Assembly: GCF_049844995.1 (NCBI RefSeq)
Contig: NZ_JBNCMC010000003.1
Location: 124,001 to 188,000, forward strand
Source of the DNA: Luteimicrobium sp049844995
Lineage (GTDB): Bacteria; Actinomycetota; Actinomycetes; Actinomycetales; Cellulomonadaceae
Length of the DNA: 64,000 nucleotides
Direction: 5' to 3'
Shown: positions 8,252-16,167 of the stretch, one piece after another
How positions within the stretch are numbered: position 1 is the first letter of the stretch
How the letters are laid out: every line of letters starts with the position of its first letter
Translations under genes and position numbers: made by a program
Notes under the pieces: model-generated
The model's input: the letters and a program-made list of their open reading frames with translations, nothing else
What the model was told of the DNA's origin: nothing
Database searches by the model: none

Positions 8252-9439
8252 ATGACCGACGGCGTGGCGATCGCGCACGACTACGCGACCCAGCGGGGCG
8301 GGGCCGAGCGGGTCGCGCTGCTCCTGGCTCGGGCGTTCCCCGGGTCGCCGCTGTACACGACGCTCTACGACCCGGCGGGCACGTTCCCCGAGTTCGCCGC
8401 GCTCGACGTGCGCACGTCGTACCTCAACCGGGTCGGCCCGCTGCGCCGCTCGCACCGGATGGCGTTGCCGCTGCTGGCGTCCGCCGTCGCCACGCACCGC
8501 GTCGACGCCGACGTGCTCCTGGCGAGCTCGACCGGCTGGGCGCACGGCTACCGGGGCGCGCGGCGCACCGTCGTCTACTGCCACGCGCCCGCCCGCTGGC
8601 TGTACCAGCGCGAGCGCTATCTGTCCGGGGAGGAGGGGGCCCGGGCCGCCGACCGGGCGCGCCGTGCCGCCGCCGGTGCCGCGCTCGGCCTCCTCGCGCC
8701 CGGCCTGCGCGCCTGGGACCGGCGCGCCGCCCACCGGGCCGACCGGTACCTCGCGAACTCGACCGTGACCGCACGCGCCGTGCGGGCGGCGTACGGGATC
8801 GAGGCGGAGGTGGTGCCTCCGCCCCCCGCGCTCCTGCCCGACGACGGCGCCTCCCGTCCGGTCGACGACGTCGCCCCCGGCTTCCTGCTCTGCGTGGCGC
8901 GGCTGCTGCCCTACAAGAACGTCGACGCCGTGATCGGCGCGGTGTGCGAGCTCGGGGACCGGCGGCTCGTCGTCGTCGGCGACGGACCCGACCGGGCGCG
9001 GCTCGAAGGGCTCGCCCGCGCCGCGGGGACCGTGCCGTCGTCGTCCGACGGGGGAGGCTCGCCCGACGGCGCCGGCGAACCCCGGGTGCGGCTGCTCGGC
9101 CGGGTCGACGACCCGGCACTGCGCTGGCTCTACGCCAACGCCGCGGCGCTCGTCGCCGCGTCGTACGAGGACTACGGGCTCTCGCCCCTGGAGGCGGGGG
9201 CGTTCGGGGCGCCGTCCGTCGTCCTGCGGGACGGCGGGTACCTGGACACCGTCGCCGACGGCGTCACCGGCACCTTCTTCGATGCGCCGGATCCTGTGCA
9301 GATCGCGCGCGCGGTCGAGGAAGCCGCCGTGACTTCGTGGGACGATCAGGCGCTCGCGGCCCACGTGGACCGCTTCGGGACCGGGCGATTTCTGGACCGG
9401 ATCCGCACGATCGTGGACCACGAGCGTCATGATGGGTAG
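8252..9439 (+). CDS. Glycosyltransferase family 4 (GT-B)
   Basis: 395 residues; cytosolic or membrane-associated transfer of a sugar from a nucleotide-sugar onto a growing glycan. The N terminus IAHDYATQRGGAERVA has the glycine-rich acceptor-domain start. The C-terminal donor domain has FLLCVARLLPYKNVD and the EX7E motif YEDYGLSPLEAGAFGAP. A GGAGG site precedes the ATG. It starts 37 nt after pth and is probably the first gene of the polysaccharide locus on this strand. Donor and acceptor cannot be told from sequence. Confidence 0.92.
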   Translation: MTDGVAIAHDYATQRGGAERVALLLARAFPGSPLYTTLYDPAGTFPEFAALDVRTSYLNRVGPLRRSHRMALPLLASAVATHRVDADVLLASSTGWAHGYRGARRTVVYCHAPARWLYQRERYLSGEEGARAADRARRAAAGAALGLLAPGLRAWDRRAAHRADRYLANSTVTARAVRAAYGIEAEVVPPPPALLPDDGASRPVDDVAPGFLLCVARLLPYKNVDAVIGAVCELGDRRLVVVGDGPDRARLEGLARAAGTVPSSSDGGGSPDGAGEPRVRLLGRVDDPALRWLYANAAALVAASYEDYGLSPLEAGAFGAPSVVLRDGGYLDTVADGVTGTFFDAPDPVQIARAVEEAAVTSWDDQALAAHVDRFGTGRFLDRIRTIVDHERHDG

Positions 9440-9487
9440 ACGGGGCCGCCAGGGCTCGTCCAGAGGCTCCAGAAGGCGAGGCTGCGC

Positions 9488-11338
9488 GTGACAGTCCGCG
9501 AGTTCCTCCGCACCGTGTGGGACGGCAAGTGGTACGTGCTCGCCGCCGTCGTGATCGTGATGCTTGCCGCGCTGTTCTACCTGAACCGTCAGGTCACGAC
9601 GTATCAGGCGACGGCCACGGTGCAGCTGAACTCGGTACAGAGCAGCGGGAGCGACCAGAGTGCGGCGGTGACGGCCAACGCCGACCCCACGTACGTCACG
9701 TCGGCGCCGGTCGCCCAGGCCGTCGCTCAGGAGGTCGGCGGAGGCGCGCGGCCGCAGGACCTCGCGTCCCGGATCTCCGCGAGTTACGACTCCACGGCGC
9801 TCGTCATGACGATCGAGGCCAAGGACGCCGGACCGGTCCAGGCAGCGACGCTCGCCAACGCGTTCGCGAAGGCGTACGTGGACTACCTGCCGACCGTGGT
9901 CGGGCAGCAGGCCGACAAGGTCTCCAAGCAGATGGACGCGGCGAGCAAGCAGATCACCGACGCCCAGGCGACGCTCCGGAAGACCAAGAACGACCCCAAG
10001 GCCAAGGCCTTGCAGGCGTCCGGCACCGACACGCTGAACTCGCTGACGCGGACGTGGTCGGCCTACGGCTCGCTGAGCCCGCCCGGGCAGATCGCCAAGC
10101 CGGCGACGTCGGGCGTGCCCCTGGGGCTGGGCCGTTCCAGCGTCTTCGCGCTGTCGCTGCTCGCCGGGCTTGCCGCCGGCGTCGGCCTCGCGTTCGCCCG
10201 TCGTGGGGTGGACTTCCGGCTGCGCGCGGTCACCCAGGCCGCCGAGATCGCGGACGCGCCCGTCCTGGCCGAGATCGACGGCGTCAAGAGGGCCTTGAAG
10301 GATGCGACCCACCACGGGCACCTCCCCGTCGCGAGCCGCGTCGCCACCCCATACACCGAGTCCATCCGTGAGCTGCGTACCGCGGTGCAGGTGTCGGGCG
10401 CGCACCGGGACCAGATCGCCGTCGTCGTCACGGCCGCCGACCCGAGCGCGCCGCGCTCCTTCATCGCGGCCAACCTCGCGGCGTCGTGGGCGCTGTCCGG
10501 GCGACGGACCATCGCGATGTCCGGGGACATGCGCCGGCCGGAGCTGGACGAGATCCTCCCCGCCCCCGACGACTGGAAGGGTGACCCGCGCGCCCTGCGG
10601 CCGACGCGCGTCCCCAACCTCTCCCTGTTCCCGGTCCCCGAGCAGCCCCTCGACCCGGCCGACTTCCTCGCCACCGCGCAGGCACGCGAGCTGGTCGCGT
10701 CCCTGCGTGGGCAGGCCGACGTCCTCGTCATCGACGCGCCGCCGGTCCTCGCCGCCGCGGACGCCACCATCCTCGGCAGCTACACCGACGGCGTCGTCCT
10801 GGTCGCGAGCGTCGGGAAGACGGACCAGCTCGTCCTTGCCGAGGCCGTGAAGCGCCTTCGCGTCAACCACGTGCACCTGTCGGGGCTCGCCGTCGCCGGG
10901 GTCAAGGGCAGCAGGCGCATGGCGTACGCCGCGACGTACGGCGAGGCTTCGGCGACAACTGCGGCCACGACGACCGCGCCGCCTGCGACCTCGACGACCG
11001 TCGTACCGACGACCGCCGGACGAGCCGACCGCCGGAGCGTGGTCCCGCAGCGCGACGTCGCCGTGCAACCGGGACCTGCGGGTCAGCAGAACGGCCGGCC
11101 CCAGGGCCCTGCCGCGCACGTGCCGGTCCATGCGCCCGCGGCGCAGCCGAGCACGGCGGCGCACCCCGTCGCTACGACGACCGGAGCGGTGCGCACGGCG
11201 GCGCCGTCGCTGCGCCAGGGGCGGCCACGGATCCAGCCGGCGTGGAGCCCCGTGCAGAATCGGCCCCGGACGGGCGCGGTCGCCGTCGTCGACGACGAGG
11301 CACACCCGGACCGGCCGGCAGCACCTGAGGCGCGGTGA
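9488..11338 (+). CDS. Wzz-like polysaccharide co-polymerase fused to a degenerate BY-kinase domain
   Basis: 616 residues. Two membrane segments (about 18-35 and 215-235) flank an extracytoplasmic Wzz-type region, as in chain-length regulators. A cytoplasmic domain like bacterial tyrosine kinases follows (about 250-485). The Walker A segment reads AADPSAPRSFIAANLA, where active kinases have PGEGKST, so the Lys and Gly residues are lost. Walker A' is SGDMRRPE and Walker B VLVIDAPP is kept. The C-terminal 130 residues are Ala/Pro/Thr/Arg-rich with no tyrosine cluster. It is therefore probably a non-catalytic assembly or chain-length factor. GTG start with a weak GAGGC site; it overlaps the next glycosyltransferase gene by 4 nt. 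Confidence 0.85.
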   Translation: MTVREFLRTVWDGKWYVLAAVVIVMLAALFYLNRQVTTYQATATVQLNSVQSSGSDQSAAVTANADPTYVTSAPVAQAVAQEVGGGARPQDLASRISASYDSTALVMTIEAKDAGPVQAATLANAFAKAYVDYLPTVVGQQADKVSKQMDAASKQITDAQATLRKTKNDPKAKALQASGTDTLNSLTRTWSAYGSLSPPGQIAKPATSGVPLGLGRSSVFALSLLAGLAAGVGLAFARRGVDFRLRAVTQAAEIADAPVLAEIDGVKRALKDATHHGHLPVASRVATPYTESIRELRTAVQVSGAHRDQIAVVVTAADPSAPRSFIAANLAASWALSGRRTIAMSGDMRRPELDEILPAPDDWKGDPRALRPTRVPNLSLFPVPEQPLDPADFLATAQARELVASLRGQADVLVIDAPPVLAAADATILGSYTDGVVLVASVGKTDQLVLAEAVKRLRVNHVHLSGLAVAGVKGSRRMAYAATYGEASATTAATTTAPPATSTTVVPTTAGRADRRSVVPQRDVAVQPGPAGQQNGRPQGPAAHVPVHAPAAQPSTAAHPVATTTGAVRTAAPSLRQGRPRIQPAWSPVQNRPRTGAVAVVDDEAHPDRPAAPEAR

Positions 11339-12525
11339 CCCGACGCGTCCACGACGACGGACTGCTGCGCGTCGTCGTGCTCGACCACACGGCGGAGCTC
11401 GGGGGAGGCGAGCTGGCGCTAGCGCGCCTCTGCGCCGCGCTCGACCCGGCAGCCGTCCGGGTGAGGGTGATCGTCTTCTCCGACGGGCCGCTGGTAGGGC
11501 GGCTCCGCGCTCAGGGCACGGCGGTCGAGGTCGTGCGACTCGGGGACGGCGTGCGCGCCCGGTCGCGCGAGGCGCTCGGCACCTGGGGCAGTGTGCGGGC
11601 GGCGTGGGCGGCGGTGCCGTTCGTCCTCCGGCTCGCGCGGCGCCTCCGGGCGCTCCGGCCGGACCTGGTCCACACGCAGTCGCTCAAGGCCGACGTTCTC
11701 GGGTCGGCGGCGGCCGGCCTCGCCCGGACGCCCGTCGTGTGGCACGTCCACGACCGGATCGCCGACGACTACCTCCCGCCCCGGGTGGCTCGTATCTTCC
11801 GCTGGCTCGCGCGGCACGTCCCGCGGGTCGTCGTCGCGAACTCCGAGGCCACCGCGGCGACGCTCGGCCGCCCGGACGTCGTGGTCGCGTACCCGGGATT
11901 CGCTCCCGAGCAGGCGCTACCCGACGGCGCGCGCGACCGGGTGGACCCGAGCCCGCCGGTCGTGGGGCTCGTCGGGCGGATCAGCCCGACCAAGGGTCAG
12001 CTCGAGCTCGTCCGGGCCGCGCCCACGGTGCTCGCAGCCCACCCGGGGATCAGGTTCCGGCTCGTGGGTGCGCCGCTGTTCGGCGGCGAGGCCTACGCGG
12101 CCCGGGTGGACGGCGAGATCGAGCGTCTGGGGCTCGGTGACGCCGTCCGGGTGACGGGACATGTCGACGACGTCACGGCCGTCCTCGACGGGCTGACCGT
12201 GCTCGTGCATGCGTCCCCCGTGCCGGAGCCGTTCGGGCAGGTGGTCGTCGAGGGCATGGTGCGCGGTGTTCCCGTGGTCGCGACGGACGCGGGCGGCGTG
12301 CCCGAGATCCTCCGCGGCGACCGCGGCCCGCTCGGCGTGCTCGTGCCACCGGGCGACAGCGACGCGCTGGCGGCGGCCATCGTCGACGTGCTGGACGACC
12401 CCGCCGGGAGTCACCTGCGGGCGCAGGACGCGTACCGGCTGGCCACCCGTCGCTTCGACGTCGGGACCACGGCGGACGTCGTCACGGCGACGTGGCGCCG
12501 CGTCGCGGACCGCCGGGGACGTTAG
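11335..12525 (+). CDS. Glycosyltransferase family 4
   Basis: 396 residues, GT-B fold. LRVVVLDHTAELGGGELALARL marks the N-terminal domain, VVGLVGRISPTKGQLELV the linker and donor domain, and PEPFGQVVVEGMVRGVPVVA the EX7E motif. The GTG start overlaps the co-polymerase stop (GTGA), so the two are coupled. It ends convergently with the next minus-strand gene, overlapping by 4 nt. Substrate unknown. Confidence 0.92.
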   Translation: MTRRVHDDGLLRVVVLDHTAELGGGELALARLCAALDPAAVRVRVIVFSDGPLVGRLRAQGTAVEVVRLGDGVRARSREALGTWGSVRAAWAAVPFVLRLARRLRALRPDLVHTQSLKADVLGSAAAGLARTPVVWHVHDRIADDYLPPRVARIFRWLARHVPRVVVANSEATAATLGRPDVVVAYPGFAPEQALPDGARDRVDPSPPVVGLVGRISPTKGQLELVRAAPTVLAAHPGIRFRLVGAPLFGGEAYAARVDGEIERLGLGDAVRVTGHVDDVTAVLDGLTVLVHASPVPEPFGQVVVEGMVRGVPVVATDAGGVPEILRGDRGPLGVLVPPGDSDALAAAIVDVLDDPAGSHLRAQDAYRLATRRFDVGTTADVVTATWRRVADRRGR

Positions 12526-13718
12526 GCGACCCCGCCCGTCGCCGCGGTCCGGGCGCCGTCGAGCGCCGCGCGGAACAGCCCGGCCTGGCGCGTCCAGGTG
12601 GGCAGGTCTCCCGGCGCCTCGCCGCTCGCGACCCGGGGCGCCCGCACGAGTCCGACGACGGCGTCCGGGAAGTCTTCGGCCTTGGCGACCTCCACGGTGC
12701 CGCCCGTGTCACGGAAGCCCGCGACCGGCGTCGAGACAACGGGCCTGCCGACCGCGAGGTACTCGTACAGCTTGATGGGATCCAGGCTGTCCGTGAAGGC
12801 GTCCACGACGTGCGGCACGACGAGCACGTCGGCGTGCTGCAGGTAGGCCGGGACCGCGTCGCGCGGGCGGGGGCCCAGCAGCACGACGCCGGCCTCGCGC
12901 AGGCGGCGCACGTCGTCGGGATCGAGCGCGACGGGGCCGACGAGCACCACGGTGCCGTCGCCGTCCATCGCCTCGCTCGTGGCGACGCAGAGGGTGATGT
13001 CGAGCCGGTCGGGGTGGAGCGTGCCGACGTAGACGGCGGTCCGTCCGGGCGGGAGGTCGTGCGGCCGGGCCGCGATCGTCCGGTACCGCTCGACGTCGAC
13101 GCCGTTGGTCACGAGCGTCACCGGTGGCATCCCGGCGGGCCGCTTGGCGCCCTTCGACAGGGCGAGGGCCGGGGAGCACACTGTCACAGCGCCTGCGCGG
13201 GCGAGCACCGCCGCCTCGTCGCGCCGCAGGCGGTCACGCTCCGCCGGGGGCCGGTCCGCGGCCAGCCAGTCGTCCGTGACGTCGTACAGGACGGGGAAGC
13301 CGGCGTCGAGCAGGGGCGCGACGCCCGCGTCGTTGATCCACAGCGTCGGCCGCTCGAGGCCTGCGTGCCGGGCCGCGCGCAGGATCCGGGCCGCGCGGTG
13401 CTCGTCGTAGTGCGGCGCGACACGGCGGGGTAACGTCTTGGTCGGCTCGTACAGCCAGAGGCGATCAGGGCCGACGCCGTCTAGCTCGGGGCCGCGGCGC
13501 AGGCCACGCCCCGGACGTGGCGTGGTCCGCCTCAGTGCCGCGTACGTCAGGTCGGACGGCGGTTCGACGAACAGGACCCGCAGCGACGGGTCGCCGCGCA
13601 GCAGCTCCGAGACGAGGTACTGGTTGCGCCGCCACACCTCGTCCCAGGGCTCGAGTGAGACGACGACGAGGGACAGGGCGCCGGACGGGACGCCGGCTGG
13701 TGCAGGGCTCGCGCTCAC
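12522..13718 (-). CDS. Glycosyltransferase (GT4/TuaH-like)
   Basis: 398 residues. The start LSLVVVSLEPWDEVWRRNQY and the middle LWINDAGVAPLLDAGFPVLYDVTDDW, followed by DSLDPIKLYEYLAVGRPVVST, match the TuaH-like glycosyltransferase group in which the second acidic motif has the form KLYEYLA. The GTG start (complement of 13716-13718) overlaps the stop of the upstream gene as GTGA. It is the last gene of a four-gene minus-strand operon. Confidence 0.88.
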   Translation of the reverse strand: MSASPAPAGVPSGALSLVVVSLEPWDEVWRRNQYLVSELLRGDPSLRVLFVEPPSDLTYAALRRTTPRPGRGLRRGPELDGVGPDRLWLYEPTKTLPRRVAPHYDEHRAARILRAARHAGLERPTLWINDAGVAPLLDAGFPVLYDVTDDWLAADRPPAERDRLRRDEAAVLARAGAVTVCSPALALSKGAKRPAGMPPVTLVTNGVDVERYRTIAARPHDLPPGRTAVYVGTLHPDRLDITLCVATSEAMDGDGTVVLVGPVALDPDDVRRLREAGVVLLGPRPRDAVPAYLQHADVLVVPHVVDAFTDSLDPIKLYEYLAVGRPVVSTPVAGFRDTGGTVEVAKAEDFPDAVVGLVRAPRVASGEAPGDLPTWTRQAGLFRAALDGARTAATGGVA

Positions 13719-14752
13719 AACACCGAACGGTAGACCGCATCCGTCGCGGCCACCTGTGCGTCGAGCGTGAAGGCGGTCCGTTGGCGGGCCTGCTCGGCTC
13801 GTGCGTAGGCGTCGCGGGCGTCGGGATCGGCGGCGAGGGTGCGGATCGCGGTACCAGCCGCGCGAGCGTCGCCCGGACGGAACAGGGCTGCGTCGGCGAG
13901 TCCGGCGAGCAGCTCGGTGTGGCCCCCGGCGTCCGCCGCGACGACGGGCAGCCCCCGCGACATCGCCTCGAGCACGCTCAGGCCGAGGCCTTCGACCCGG
14001 CACGGCGCGAGGAGGAGCGCGGCGTCGTCCATGAGCGCGGGGACGTCGGACCGGTGCCCGAGAAACCTGGTCGCGCCGGAGACGCCGAGCTCCACAGCGA
14101 GCGCCTCGAGGCCGCCGCGGTGGGCGCCGTCACCGGCGACATGGAGCTGCCAGCCGTCGTCGGCGAGTCCGGAGGCGGCGAAGGCCCGCAGCCCGACGTC
14201 GCCGTCCTTCTCGGCCTCGAGGCGCTGGGCGAGCAGGACGACAGCGCTGCGCTCCTCGGCCGGACCCCCGTCGTCGGCGGTGTCCACGCCGGGATGCACG
14301 ACGGTTGTCGGGCCGTCGACGTGGGCCGCCACGTAGTCGCTGATCGCGATCTGCGCGCGAAGCCCCAGGCGCGCGACGGCCGCGCTCAGGCCCCCTGTCG
14401 GCCCCGAGCCGCGGACGCGGGCGAAGTGCCGGGTGGTGACGACGGCCGCGACGCGGGTTCCCCGGAGCGCGGCGAGCGGGCGGGCGAGCGAGGCGGCGAC
14501 CTCGGCCGCCGTCATGTGCACGTGGACGACGTCGGCGGCCACGCCGAGGCGCGCGACGGCGTACGCGGTCGCGACGAGGCCGCGGACCGGCTCGACGGTG
14601 ACGTCCCCGCCGGACTCGTGGCCCATGGCGCGGGGCTCGCCGCCGAGCACGCGGACCTGGTGGCCCGCGGACGCCTGCGCGCGCGCGAGCCGGGCGACGT
14701 GCCTCTCGACGCCGGCGAACGCATCGGAGTCGACGACGTGCAGGACTCTCAC
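13715..14752 (-). CDS. Glycosyltransferase family 4
   Basis: 345 residues starting VRVLHVVDSDAFAGVERHVARLA, a typical GT4 N terminus. The donor domain contains VVLLAQRLEAEKDGDVGLRA and the EX7E motif EGLGLSVLEAMSRGLPVVAADAG. The GTG start at 14752 overlaps the stop of the polymerase gene (GTGA). The longer open frame upstream is not coding because the polymerase gene occupies it. Third gene of the minus-strand operon. Confidence 0.9.
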   Translation of the reverse strand: MRVLHVVDSDAFAGVERHVARLARAQASAGHQVRVLGGEPRAMGHESGGDVTVEPVRGLVATAYAVARLGVAADVVHVHMTAAEVAASLARPLAALRGTRVAAVVTTRHFARVRGSGPTGGLSAAVARLGLRAQIAISDYVAAHVDGPTTVVHPGVDTADDGGPAEERSAVVLLAQRLEAEKDGDVGLRAFAASGLADDGWQLHVAGDGAHRGGLEALAVELGVSGATRFLGHRSDVPALMDDAALLLAPCRVEGLGLSVLEAMSRGLPVVAADAGGHTELLAGLADAALFRPGDARAAGTAIRTLAADPDARDAYARAEQARQRTAFTLDAQVAATDAVYRSVL

Positions 14753-16167
14753 GCGGGGACCGGCTTCGCGGCATCGGCGACTACGCCCGGCCCGACATCT
14801 GTGTCGGCGGGCCGCGTTTCGGTGCTGTCGTTTGGTCGCGGCGGCGAGTCGGCTTCGTGTCGAGCGAGCGCCCCGACGCACACCCCGACAAGGACGAACG
14901 GGATGGAGGTCTGGACGGAGACCCAGAACAGGTCGAGCTGGCCCTGCACGAGCCGCGAAGCGACGACCGCGAAGCCGAGCGTGCCGTAGACCGGCGAGAT
15001 CCGCCACAGGACGACCATCCCCCCGATCATGAGCAGCAGGAACCCGACGAGGCCGATCGTGCCGGCGGACGAGAGGACCTCGAGCTCGGCGTTGGGCGGC
15101 TGGAACGAGTACGGCGTCCGACCCGAGTACCACCACCGCAGTCCGGCGCCGAACCACTGGTTGAGGTTCCAGACGACGAGAGAGTCCTGGTACCAGCTGA
15201 TCCGTTGGTAGGCGGAGTTGAACTCGTTGTTCGACTGGAGCTGGTCGACGAGGACTTGCACGACGAAGAAGACGGCGGGGATCACGGCCAGCAGGACGAG
15301 CTTCGAGTGGCGGACGGCCTGGCGGGGACGGAGCGCGACGACGAGGACGAACAGCCCCAGCCCGACGATCGCCTGCCGGGACTGCGTCGCGGCGATCGCG
15401 ATCACGAACAGCCAGAAGGCGGGGTAGGTGATCCGCCGCGGAAGTCCGAGCCAGGGTGGCCGCGCGTAGACCACGAGCGCCGCGATGCCGAGCAGATCGC
15501 CGACGAAGTTCTTGTGCATCCCGTACGGCCAGCTCAGGTAGACGGCGCCCGTGTCGCCCTTGGCGAGCTGGGTGAGCCCCTGCAGGCAGGTCGCGGCGGC
15601 GAGCACGGCGCACGCGCCGAGGTAGAGGCCGACGCCCAGGCGTGCGTGACCCGAGCGGCCGACCGCCCAGCCGACGACGAGCGCCCCACCGACCGACAGC
15701 CAGGCGTGGAACCACTCGACCGTGTTGGCACGATAGGGGTTGGCGACGACGGTGAAGAGGGTCGCGAGCTGGTAGACGGCGGACAGCCACAGGAGGCTGC
15801 GCATGGTGTGCGAGTAGGGCCGGGGGCCGAGGAGCAGCGCGGCCCAGAACGCTCCGAAGAGGGCGAAGTCGCTGAACGACAGATTGGTGCTCGCCCCGCC
15901 CACGCGTTGCACGACGACGAGCGCCGGCATCGCCAGGACCGGGATCGCGACGGGGTTGTAGATGGTCGCGCCCGTGATGAGGACGGCGGCGGCGCCGGCC
16001 AGCGCGTACACGCCGTAGCCCGGGACGGCGATCCCGATCCCGGCGAGCAGCGCGAGGACCGCGACGGCACCGAAGGCCGCGGCGAGCCAGCGGCGACCGA
16101 CCGCGGCCCGGTCGGCCGCAGCGAGGAGTCGCATACGCCCACGCAGCGCCGTGCCCTGCCCGCTCAT
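14749..16167 (-). CDS. O-antigen ligase / Wzy-type polymerase-like membrane protein
   Basis: 472 residues with at least ten hydrophobic helices and a long loop between the later helices (about residues 300-350: NNEFNSAYQRISWYQDSL...NLNQWFGAGLRWW), as in WaaL/Wzy proteins. These join or polymerise lipid-linked glycan units on the outer face of the membrane. The ATG at 16167 overlaps the upstream stop (ATGA). It sits among glycosyltransferases in one operon and is the only polymerase or ligase candidate in the window. Polymerase versus ligase cannot be settled from sequence. Confidence 0.85.
   Translation of the reverse strand: MSGQGTALRGRMRLLAAADRAAVGRRWLAAAFGAVAVLALLAGIGIAVPGYGVYALAGAAAVLITGATIYNPVAIPVLAMPALVVVQRVGGASTNLSFSDFALFGAFWAALLLGPRPYSHTMRSLLWLSAVYQLATLFTVVANPYRANTVEWFHAWLSVGGALVVGWAVGRSGHARLGVGLYLGACAVLAAATCLQGLTQLAKGDTGAVYLSWPYGMHKNFVGDLLGIAALVVYARPPWLGLPRRITYPAFWLFVIAIAATQSRQAIVGLGLFVLVVALRPRQAVRHSKLVLLAVIPAVFFVVQVLVDQLQSNNEFNSAYQRISWYQDSLVVWNLNQWFGAGLRWWYSGRTPYSFQPPNAELEVLSSAGTIGLVGFLLLMIGGMVVLWRISPVYGTLGFAVVASRLVQGQLDLFWVSVQTSIPFVLVGVCVGALARHEADSPPRPNDSTETRPADTDVGPGVVADAAKPVPA

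Noticed and set aside
8165..11305. 1046-codon minus-strand frame opposite the GT4 and co-polymerase genes
   Set aside because: Low-complexity Arg/Gly-rich translation without motifs; the plus-strand genes have starts, ribosome-binding sites and conserved domains.
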